Source of the DNA: UBA10649 sp963700255
GTDB lineage: Bacteria > Actinomycetota > Actinomycetes > S36-B12
Direction of reading: 5' to 3'
Length of the DNA: 64,000 bases
Assembly: GCA_963700255.1 (NCBI GenBank)
Contig: CAVOWW010000012.1
Coordinates: forward strand, 1 to 64,000
Position numbers and translations under genes: made by a program
The notes under the pieces: model-generated
Databases searched by the model: none
Seen by the model: the letters and a program-made list of their open reading frames with translations, nothing else
Told to the model about the DNA's origin: nothing
Shown here: piece after piece, positions 27,732-34,964 of the stretch
How positions within the stretch are numbered: position 1 is the first letter of the stretch
Layout of the letters: each line of letters starts with the position of its first letter

Positions 27732-29257
27732 CGTGCGTTTCCCTCCATCACGAGCCCGAGCACGTCGGACTCCTCGATCTCTTGCGCCGGACCGTCGTGG
27801 ACGATGCGGCCATCACGTACCACCAGCACCCGATCGGACAGGCCGAGGACCTCGGGCACTTCGCTGCTCACAAGGAGCACGGCCACGCCGGAGTCGGCCA
27901 GTCCGCGGATGAGGGCGTACAGCTCGCTTCGCGCTCCGACGTCGACACCGCGCGTGGGTTCGTCGAGGAGGAGCACCCGGCAGCCCTTGAGCAGCCATCG
28001 CGCGAGCACGACCTTCTGCTGGTTCCCGCCCGAGAGCGTTCGGACGTCTCTCTGCGGATCCGCGGGACGGACGTCCAGCGTCTGGATCTCCTGGGTGGCC
28101 GCCTGCGTCTCCTTCGACCTGCGGAGGAAGGGACCGACCGCGAACCGACGCAGGGAGGCGAGGGTGACGTTGCTGACCACCGTCTGGTCGAGCAGCAGGG
28201 CCTGGCCCTTGCGCTCCTCGGGGCACAGGCCGACTCCCGCGGCCACCGCCGCGGCCACGGACCCGGCCCGCAGGGACGTGCCGTCCACGCTCACCGATCC
28301 GGACTCGACGCGGCGCGCCCCGTACACGCTCTCGAGGATCTCCGAGCGGCCCGAGCCCACGAGGCCCGCCAGTCCGACGACCTCTCCGGGATGCACGGTG
28401 AAGCTGACGTCCTGGAACTCGCGGGCACGTGAGATCCCCGCCACGTCCAGCGACGGGGCGCCGGTGAACTCCCGTCCGCTCCGCGGCGGGAAGACGTACT
28501 CGATCGTGCGGCCGGTCATCAGCCGGATGACATCGGCGGTGGGGGTCGTCCTGGCCGGGAGCCCCGTGGCCACCGTCCGCCCGTCCTTGAGGACGGTGAC
28601 GCGATCGCCGATCGCCCGGATCTCCTCCAGCCGATGGGAGATGTAGATGACCGCGACGCCGTTGGCGGTCAGGTCGCGGATGACCTCGAACAGCCGGGCT
28701 ACCTCGCCCTGGTCGAGCACGGCAGACGGCTCGTCCATGATCATCAGCTTCACGTCTCGGGACAGTGCGCGCGCCATGCTGACGATCTGCTTCCCGGCGG
28801 CAGGCAGGGTGCCGACGACGGCACTCGGCGAGATCTCCGGGTGACCGAGGCGCTTCAGCAGCTCGACCGCCGAGTTCCGCTCGGAACGACGTTCGGCGAA
28901 TCCCAGGCGACTGGGCTCATGCCCCAGGGTGATGTTCTCGGCGACGGTGAGGTCGTTGACGAGGTCGAGCTCCTGGTAGATGGTCGCGATGCCGAGGCGC
29001 ATGGCGGCCATGGGGGTGGCCAGCCGGACGAGGTCGCCGTTCCACGTGATCGTGCCCTCGTCCGGATGGTGCGCACCCGAGAGGACCTTGATCAGCGTCG
29101 ACTTTCCGGCGCCGTTCTGTCCGAGGAGGCAGTGGACCTCACCAGCCACCACATCGAGGTCGACACCATCGAGTGCGCGCACGCCGGGGAACTTCTTGAC
29201 GATCCCCGTCATGGTCAGCAGCGGGGTTCCCATCGGGTTCGTGGGGTCTGCGCTCAC
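27728..29257 (-). CDS. Ribose-type ABC transporter ATPase with two nucleotide-binding domains
   Basis: 509-aa RbsA-like double ATPase. The N-terminal domain has Walker A LLGQNGAGKSTLIKVLSG and Walker B LMIMDEPSAVL, but its signature position reads LPAAGKQIVSMARAL, a weak match to LSxGQ as often seen in RbsA. The second domain has degenerate Walker A GLVGSGRSEI, signature LSGGNQQKVVLARWL and Walker B VLLLDEPTRGVDVGA. GTG start at 29257 with GGGAGG 9 bases upstream. First gene of the sugar operon, divergent from the ROK regulator. Confidence 0.92.
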   Translation of the reverse strand: MSADPTNPMGTPLLTMTGIVKKFPGVRALDGVDLDVVAGEVHCLLGQNGAGKSTLIKVLSGAHHPDEGTITWNGDLVRLATPMAAMRLGIATIYQELDLVNDLTVAENITLGHEPSRLGFAERRSERNSAVELLKRLGHPEISPSAVVGTLPAAGKQIVSMARALSRDVKLMIMDEPSAVLDQGEVARLFEVIRDLTANGVAVIYISHRLEEIRAIGDRVTVLKDGRTVATGLPARTTPTADVIRLMTGRTIEYVFPPRSGREFTGAPSLDVAGISRAREFQDVSFTVHPGEVVGLAGLVGSGRSEILESVYGARRVESGSVSVDGTSLRAGSVAAAVAAGVGLCPEERKGQALLLDQTVVSNVTLASLRRFAVGPFLRRSKETQAATQEIQTLDVRPADPQRDVRTLSGGNQQKVVLARWLLKGCRVLLLDEPTRGVDVGARSELYALIRGLADSGVAVLLVSSEVPEVLGLSDRVLVVRDGRIVHDGPAQEIEESDVLGLVMEGNAR

Positions 29258-29298
29258 GTGCTTCGACCTCCCGCCGACTTTCTACATGTGAGAACATT

Positions 29299-29321
29299 CT
29301 TATGCATAGATTGTGCGTAAG
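29299..29321. promoter_or_regulatory. Inverted repeat 1 in the ROK / sugar operon divergent promoter region
   Basis: CTTATGCA (29299-29306) and TGCGTAAG (29314-29321) form an 8-bp imperfect inverted repeat with a 7-base spacer in an unusually AT-rich gap. Candidate operator for the ROK protein on the sugar-operon side. Confidence 0.45.
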
Positions 29322-29337
29322 AGAGTCGAAATGCAGT

Positions 29338-29370
29338 TTATCGATGCTCAGTTCCATCACAAATCGATAA
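29338..29370. promoter_or_regulatory. Inverted repeat 2 overlapping the ROK gene promoter
   Basis: TTATCGAT (29338-29345) and ATCGATAA (29363-29370) form a perfect 8-bp inverted repeat with a 17-base spacer. The right arm overlaps a -10-like TAACAT at 29368-29373 for the ROK gene, which fits autoregulation. Confidence 0.5.
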
Positions 29371-29394
29371 CATTTCCACCGAAGGGAGGGCCGG

Positions 29395-30735
29395 ATGCCA
29401 CTCGAGTCGCCGCCAGCGCGACCTAGGATGCGTGGCGGGATGCGGCCCGAGGGGCCCGAGATGAGGGGCCTGTCGGTGACGCTTCACTCCGCAACAGCCG
29501 ACCACCTCGTGCCGATCCTCAATCTCATCCGATTCGGTCAGGCGAACACCCGACCCGAGATCTCCCGGCTGATGGGGCTGGGCCGGACTGTCGTGACCCA
29601 GCGCGTCGCCGAACTCATCGAGGCCGAGCTCGTCGTCGACGGGGCCCTGGCCGAGTCCACCGGCGGGCGTCCGTCACGCAGCCTCGCCTTCAACGCCCCG
29701 CTCGGCACTCTGCTGGTCGCGGAGCTCGGCGCAACGGCGGTGAACGCCGCACTGACCAACCTGTCCGGCGACATCGTCGAGCGGCGGCATGAGGACATCG
29801 ACATCGCCGACGGTCCCGACATCGTCCTTGGCATCGTCGAGCGAATCTTCGACGATCTCGTGGCAGCGCACCCGCGCCCGGACATCTGGGGAATCGGGAT
29901 CGGCCTGCCCGGCCCAGTGGAGTTCAGCAACGGCTCACCGACGTCGCCTCCGATCATGCCGGGCTGGGACCGCTATCCCGTGCGGGTACGCCTGTCCTCC
30001 CGGTACCACGCGCCGACCTGGATCGACAACGACGTGAACCTGCTGGCCCTGGGCGAACTTCGCCGCGGGATCGCCATCGGAGTCGAGGACGCCATCTTCG
30101 TCAAGATCGGCACGGGCATCGGCGCTGGGCTCATCTCCGAGGGGCAGCTTCATCGAGGGGCGCAGGGGGCCGCTGGCGATATCGGCCACGTCCGGGTCAC
30201 CGAATCGACGACGGAGGTGTGCCGGTGCGGCAAGGTCGGCTGCCTCGAGGCGCTCGCCGGAGGCCATGCGATCGCCCGCCGAGCGCTAGCCGCTACGCAC
30301 GCTGATTCGAGCCCGTTCCTGGCGGAGCTGCTCGCGTCGGGCCAGACACTGACGGCGCAGGACGTGTCCACCGCCGCAGCGCGCGGGGACCTCGTCGCCA
30401 ACCAGATCCTGAGCGATTCGGGCCAGCTGATCGGGCAGACCATCGCCGCGATGGTCAACTTCTTCAACCCGTCGCTCGTCATCATCGGTGGCGGAGTCGC
30501 CAACGCGGGCGACCGATTCCTCGCCTCCATCCGGCAGAGCATCTACGAGCGCTCCCTGCCGTTGGCCACACGCGACCTTCGCATCGCGCGGTCAGAGCTC
30601 GGCGACGTCGCCGGCATCTACGGGGCTGCCGCACTGGTCGCCGACCAGATCCTCTCCCGTCATGTGCTGCCCCACTGGATCGAGCGGGGAAGCACCGCAG
30701 GGCTGCCGGAGCTTCCGCTGCTGGCCGGCGCCTGA
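29395..30735 (+). CDS. ROK family transcriptional regulator
   Basis: 446-aa NagC/XylR-type repressor. ATG 29395 has GGGAGG 5 bases upstream; an ATG at 29461 is an alternative. The N-terminal winged HTH spans roughly residues 45-90 (QANTRPEISRLMGLGRTVVT, then VVDGALAESTGGRPS). The ROK sugar-kinase fold follows, with the zinc motif CRCGKVGCLEALA, IGTGIGAGLI phosphate loop and DIGHV. It is divergent from the ribose-type ABC/xylA operon and so probably its sugar-responsive repressor. Two inverted repeats in the 137-base gap are candidate operators. Confidence 0.92.
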   Translation: MPLESPPARPRMRGGMRPEGPEMRGLSVTLHSATADHLVPILNLIRFGQANTRPEISRLMGLGRTVVTQRVAELIEAELVVDGALAESTGGRPSRSLAFNAPLGTLLVAELGATAVNAALTNLSGDIVERRHEDIDIADGPDIVLGIVERIFDDLVAAHPRPDIWGIGIGLPGPVEFSNGSPTSPPIMPGWDRYPVRVRLSSRYHAPTWIDNDVNLLALGELRRGIAIGVEDAIFVKIGTGIGAGLISEGQLHRGAQGAAGDIGHVRVTESTTEVCRCGKVGCLEALAGGHAIARRALAATHADSSPFLAELLASGQTLTAQDVSTAAARGDLVANQILSDSGQLIGQTIAAMVNFFNPSLVIIGGGVANAGDRFLASIRQSIYERSLPLATRDLRIARSELGDVAGIYGAAALVADQILSRHVLPHWIERGSTAGLPELPLLAGA

Positions 30736-30777
30736 CAACCCGCACGTCTTCTCGCCCCAACCTCGACGCAACTCACG

Positions 30778-30783
30778 TACCAT
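30778..30783 (+). promoter_or_regulatory. -10 element of a leaderless promoter, small membrane protein
   Basis: TACCAT ends 6 bases before the GTG at 30790. No Shine-Dalgarno sequence is present. Confidence 0.45.
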
Positions 30784-30789
30784 CGCCAC

Positions 30790-30945
30790 GTGCCCTATCT
30801 CCTCGCCGCGTTCGCGATCATCGTCCCGGTGATCCTCGTGGTCCAGACCGTGCGCGGCCGCGTGCGCGTGCAGTGCTGCGCGGTCGAGCCGTCCCGCGAC
30901 CTTCGGATGCGCACCGCAGCGGACGAGCACTCCCCCACGCCGTGA
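30790..30945 (+). CDS. Small membrane protein, 51 aa, unknown
   Basis: An open frame from GTG 30790 to TGA 30943-30945 fills the gap between the ROK gene and the FGGY kinase. Residues 2-20 are hydrophobic (PYLLAAFAIIVPVILVVQT), followed by an Arg-rich stretch and a CC pair (VRVQCCAVEP), then a polar acidic tail. It has its own -10-like TACCAT 6 bases before the start, and the frame ends 21 bases before the kinase start. Codon third positions are mostly G/C as in neighbours. I do not recognise a family. It could be spurious, since high-GC DNA opens frames by chance. Confidence 0.55.
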   Translation: MPYLLAAFAIIVPVILVVQTVRGRVRVQCCAVEPSRDLRMRTAADEHSPTP

Positions 30946-30954
30946 GCACTGCAG

Positions 30955-30960
30955 CACAAT
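30955..30960 (+). promoter_or_regulatory. -10 element of a leaderless promoter, FGGY kinase
   Basis: CACAAT ends 6 bases before the GTG at 30967. No Shine-Dalgarno sequence is present. Confidence 0.5.
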
Positions 30961-30966
30961 GACCCG

Positions 30967-32340
30967 GTGAGCATCCTCGCCATCGACCAGGGCACGTCTG
31001 CCACCAAGGCGGTCATCTGGTCCGAGCAGGGGATCACCGCCGAGATCGACGTGCCGGTGCGTGGACTCACCCACGACGGAGACGCGATCGAGCAGGACCC
31101 GGAGTCGCTCTGGGAGAGCATCCTGCAGGCGGGCCGGCAGGCCATGGACGCCGCGGACACCCCCATCCGCGCCGTGGCGATCGGCAACCAGGGCGAGACC
31201 GTCCTCGCCTGGGACCGCCGCACGGGACTGCCGGTCGGACCAGCCGTGTCATGGCAGGACCGGCGCTCCGCATCGGTCACCGCCGGCATGGATCCCGCTG
31301 ATGCCGACTACCTCCATCAGGCCACCGGCCTGCCGGTTGACCCCTACTTCGCAGCCCCCAAGCTCGCCTGGCTTCAGCGCAGGGTCGACCTCCCCGGTGG
31401 TGGCGACATCGTCGTCACCACCATCGACGCCTGGGTCAACTTCCGCCTGGCCGGCGCGTACGCGACCGACCTGTCGACCGCGTCGCGCACTCAGCTCCTC
31501 GACGGCGAGAGCCTGCAGTGGTCCGAGCGGGCCGCGGGGATCTACGGCCTTCCGCTCGCTGCCCTCCCCGAGCTCGTGCCCTGTGATGCCACTCTGGGGA
31601 CGACGACCGCGTTCGGCGCGCCGATGCCCGTCGCCGGCGTCATGGTCGATCAGCAGGCGGCCCTCCTCGCGGAGGGCTGCACGGAGCCGGGGTCGGCGAA
31701 GTGCACGTACGGCACGGGGATCTTCCTGCTCGCCAACATCGGTCGGGCGCACACTCCCTCGTCCTCGGGACTGGCCACGTCCCTCGCGTGGGCCATGCGG
31801 GACGGCACGCGCGCCTCGTGCGTCGATGGGCAGGTGTACAGCGCGGGAGCGGCTGTCGCCTGGCTCCAACGCGCCGGGCTGATCGATGGTCCAGCCGATC
31901 TCGATGCGCTCGCCGGCGTGGTGCACGACACCGACGGCGTCAGGTTCGACCCCTCGTTCTCGGGCCGCGGTGCCCCGCAGTGGGATCCGTCGGCGGCGGC
32001 GAGCATCACCGGGCTGGGGCTGTCGACCCGCCGCGAGCACATCGTGCGAGCGTTCCTCGAGGGGCTCGCGGCGGAGGTCACGGCATTGGCCCGCGCCGTC
32101 GAGTCGGACGTGAACGCCCCTCTCTCCGCACTTCGCGTCGACGGCGGCCTCACGCAGTCGTCGGTCCTCATGCAGCTGCAGGCCGACGGCCTCGGGATCC
32201 CGATCGAGGTGTATCCGCACTCCTGCGCCACCGCCCTCGGACTGGCGGCCGCGGCACTGCGTGCGCTCGACGGCGCGGGCGCCGAGGACGCCATCATCCA
32301 CGGCTGGCGGCCGCAGCGCGTGTACGAGCCCGCGTCATGA
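30967..32340 (+). CDS. FGGY family carbohydrate kinase, glycerol-kinase-like
   Basis: 457-aa ATP-dependent polyol/sugar kinase. N-terminal phosphate loop ILAIDQGTSATKAVIW. Glycerol-kinase-type blocks: GNQGETVLAWDRRTG, SWQDRR, CTYGTGIFLLANIG (adenosine/phosphate 2), FSGRGAPQWDPSA and DGGLTQSSVLMQLQADGLG. It is about 40 residues shorter than classical GlpK. GTG at 30967; the stop overlaps the next flavoprotein start (ATGA). Pairing with a glycerol-3-phosphate-dehydrogenase-like protein suggests a kinase-then-dehydrogenase route for glycerol or a related polyol. Confidence 0.88.
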   Translation: MSILAIDQGTSATKAVIWSEQGITAEIDVPVRGLTHDGDAIEQDPESLWESILQAGRQAMDAADTPIRAVAIGNQGETVLAWDRRTGLPVGPAVSWQDRRSASVTAGMDPADADYLHQATGLPVDPYFAAPKLAWLQRRVDLPGGGDIVVTTIDAWVNFRLAGAYATDLSTASRTQLLDGESLQWSERAAGIYGLPLAALPELVPCDATLGTTTAFGAPMPVAGVMVDQQAALLAEGCTEPGSAKCTYGTGIFLLANIGRAHTPSSSGLATSLAWAMRDGTRASCVDGQVYSAGAAVAWLQRAGLIDGPADLDALAGVVHDTDGVRFDPSFSGRGAPQWDPSAAASITGLGLSTRREHIVRAFLEGLAAEVTALARAVESDVNAPLSALRVDGGLTQSSVLMQLQADGLGIPIEVYPHSCATALGLAAAALRALDGAGAEDAIIHGWRPQRVYEPAS

Positions 32341-33707
32341 CTCGCATCGCGGTCATCGGTGCCGGTGCGGTCGGGTGCGCCACCGCCAGTGCCCTCGTCC
32401 GCGCAGGGCATGACGTCACCCTGATCGAGGCCCGGTCCGACGTCGGGGCGGGGACGAGCAAGGCGAACACCGCGATCTGGCACACCGGCTTCGACGCGAA
32501 GCCCGGCACCCGCGAGGCCGGACTCGTGGCCCGCGGGCACCGGCTGCTCGCAGAGCGCGCGGACGCCATGAACTGGCCCCTCGAGCGCACCGGTGCGCTC
32601 CTGGTCGCCTGGGACGACGAGCAGCTCGCGCGCCTCGACGGCATCGTCGCCAACGCGGAGCAGGTCGGCTACCACGCCATCGAGCGGCTGACGGTCGACC
32701 GGACCTACGCCTCGGAGCCTCACCTCGGCGAAGGGGCACGGGGTGCTCTTCGCGTCCCGGACGAGGGCCTCCTCGACCCGTGGTCGATCGTCATCGGCCT
32801 CGCCACCGACGCTGTCGTCAACGGCGCGACGCTGCTCACATCGGCACCCGTGACCGGCATGGAGCAGCGGGAGTCGTCCTACGCGATCACTGCCGGTCGA
32901 CACGTCGTCGAGGTCGAGTGGGTAGTCAATGCGGCGGGCCTGAACAGCGACGAGGTCGACCGGATGCTGGGCGAGGACGCTTTCACCGTGACGCCACGAC
33001 GCGGCCAGCTCATCGTCTTCGACAAGCTCTCGCGTGGACTGCTGGAGCACATCATCCTGCCGGTGCCGACCGCCACGACGAAGGGCGTGCTCGTCTCGCC
33101 GACGGTATACGGGAACATCCTGCTCGGCCCCACCGCCGAGGACCTGCCGGACAAGAACGCGAGCCAGACCACCCGCGCGGGGCTCGACGGCCTGCTCGCC
33201 ATGGGCCACCGGATCCTGCCGGCACTGCTGGACGAGGAGGTCACGGCGACCTACGCGGGCCTGCGAGCCGCGACCGAGCACTCCGACTACTGCCTGGCGG
33301 TGATCTCCTCCAAGCGGTACGTGCGCATGGGCGGCATCCGGTCCACCGGCATCTCGTCCTGCCTGGCCCTCGCCGAGGAGGCGACCCTCGCGCTCGCGGA
33401 GCACGCGGCACCTCCCACGCCGCTCGCCGAACCGGTCACCATCGCCATGCCGAACCTCGCGGAGGCGCGACTGCGGCCGTACGCCGATGCCGATCTCATC
33501 GCCCGCGATCCCGCATTCGGACGCGTCGTCTGCCTCTGCGAGCGCGTGACCAGCGGAGAGATCCGTGATGCGCTGGGCAGCCCGATCCCGGCGCGGGACA
33601 TCGACGGCATCCGGCGACGGACCCGCGCGCTCGCGGGCCGGTGCGCGGGGTTCCACTGCGGGTCGACGGTCACGGCCATGCTGGAGTCGGGTGGCCGGGA
33701 TGCCTGA
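32337..33707 (+). CDS. FAD-dependent glycerol-3-phosphate dehydrogenase-like protein with [2Fe-2S] BFD domain
   Basis: 456 aa. The N-terminal DAO fold has RIAVIGAGAVGCATASALV (residues 3-21), followed by ANTAIWHTGFDAKPGT. The C-terminal ~60 residues are a BFD-like [2Fe-2S] domain with cysteines in VVCLCERVTSGEI and GRCAGFHCG, as in GlpA-type and related dehydrogenases that pass electrons to a partner flavoprotein. The next gene encodes such a partner, and the gene overlaps both neighbours. Distinguishing glycerol-3-phosphate from 2-hydroxyglutarate or another hydroxyacid as substrate is not possible; the adjacent kinase favours the former. Confidence 0.85.
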   Translation: MTRIAVIGAGAVGCATASALVRAGHDVTLIEARSDVGAGTSKANTAIWHTGFDAKPGTREAGLVARGHRLLAERADAMNWPLERTGALLVAWDDEQLARLDGIVANAEQVGYHAIERLTVDRTYASEPHLGEGARGALRVPDEGLLDPWSIVIGLATDAVVNGATLLTSAPVTGMEQRESSYAITAGRHVVEVEWVVNAAGLNSDEVDRMLGEDAFTVTPRRGQLIVFDKLSRGLLEHIILPVPTATTKGVLVSPTVYGNILLGPTAEDLPDKNASQTTRAGLDGLLAMGHRILPALLDEEVTATYAGLRAATEHSDYCLAVISSKRYVRMGGIRSTGISSCLALAEEATLALAEHAAPPTPLAEPVTIAMPNLAEARLRPYADADLIARDPAFGRVVCLCERVTSGEIRDALGSPIPARDIDGIRRRTRALAGRCAGFHCGSTVTAMLESGGRDA

Positions 33708-34933
33708 CGTCGTCATCGTCGGCGCCGGGCCAGCCGGGCTGACGCTCGCCCGCGACCTCCGCGCTCGCGGAGTCCATGACGTCGTCGTCGTCGATCGGGA
33801 TGACGAGCCGGGCGGCGTGCCCCGCTATTCGCACCACCCGGGCTACGGCCTGCGCGACCTCCACCGGTCCATGACCGGCCCGGCCTACGCGCGTCGCCTC
33901 TCGGACGTCGCAGCGTCCGCCGGGGCCGACGTCCGCATGCAGACGACGGTCACCGACATCCTGCCTCGGCGACGGAGTGGTCGCTGTCGACGTCACCTCC
34001 CCCATGGGGCGCGCCTCGCTGACCGCCCGTGCGCTGGTGCTCGCGACCGGATGCCGCGAGCGGCCTCGAGCGGCACGCCTCGTCCCCGGCACTCGTCCCG
34101 CCGGGGTGCTCACGACGGGCTGGCTGCAGCGAGCCGTGTACCTCGCCGGCCAGCAGCCGGGCACGCGCGCGGTCGTCGTGGGTGCCGAGCACGTCTCGTA
34201 CTCCGCGGTGATGACGCTCGCGCACGCCGGCTGCGCCACCGTCGCGATGGTGACGGATCGGCCCACGCACACGTCGTACACGGCGTTCGACCTCGGTGCA
34301 CGCACTTCGCTACCGGTTCCCTCTGCTGACCCGCACGACCGTCAGCGGCATCCAGGGCGGCGACCGCGTGACGGCCGTCGAGGTCACCGACCACGCCACC
34401 GGCGCTACTCCGTCATCGAGTGCGACACGGTCGTCTTCACCGGCGACTGGGTCGCCGAGAACGAGCTGCCGCGCCGGCTCGGCGTCGTCATGAACAAGGC
34501 CAGCAGCGGGCCCGCCGTGGATGGCAGCTTCCGCACGACGGAGCCCGGCGTCTTCGCGGTCGGCAACCTGCTGCACCCAGCGAGCACCGCGGACCGGTGC
34601 GCGCTCGACGGGCGGTCCGCTGCCGCCGCCGTCGCCGAATGGGCAGGCGGCAGCGCACCCGCGTGGCGTTCGCGCGGCATCGACATCACCGTCGATGGGC
34701 CCGCACTGTGGGTGGTGCCCTCCGTCATCACCCACCGGGCCGACGAGAGCCAGCTGCTCCTGCAGGTGACGCGCCCGCTCACCCGCCCTCGCGTGACGGT
34801 GACCCAGTCGGGCCGTGAGCTCTGGTCGGGCCGGCTTCCGTGGGCGGCCCCCACTCGGCCCGCCCCGATCCCGGGCTCATGGCGCGCGCAGGTCGATCCC
34901 GCAGGTTCCGCGGTGCGCGTCACGATCTCGTGA
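33700..34933 (+). CDS. NAD(P)/FAD-dependent oxidoreductase, partner of the BFD flavoprotein, three frameshifts
   Basis: Pyridine-nucleotide-disulfide-type oxidoreductase of about 410 aa when corrected. Start ATG 33700 (MPDVVIVGAGPAGLTLARDL) overlaps the previous stop. Three indels break it: one extra base near 33968, one extra near 34305 and one missing near 34405. Corrected order: GAGPAGLTLA FAD motif, RARALVLATGCRE-type motif, second nucleotide motif around TRAVVVGAEHVSYSA, FTGDWVAENELP, and EPGVFAVGNLLHP terminal FAD motif. It resembles the second subunit of kinase/dehydrogenase/oxidoreductase sets for glycerol. A DUF1667 protein often completes such sets but is not separate here; the last ~80 residues are a beta-rich extension. 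Confidence 0.8.
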
Positions 34934-34952
34934 ACGCGCCCGGCCGCGCGCC

Positions 34953-34958
34953 TAGACT
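34953..34958 (+). promoter_or_regulatory. -10 element of a leaderless promoter, dimethylglycine dehydrogenase-like gene
   Basis: TAGACT ends 6 bases before the GTG at 34965, with no Shine-Dalgarno site. Confidence 0.5.
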
Positions 34959-34964
34959 CCGAGC

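Noticed and set aside
31650..33716. 688-codon minus-strand frame opposite the FGGY kinase and G3P dehydrogenase-like genes
   Set aside because: Both plus-strand genes have full motif sets; the antisense frame shows only low-complexity Arg/Gly sequence.
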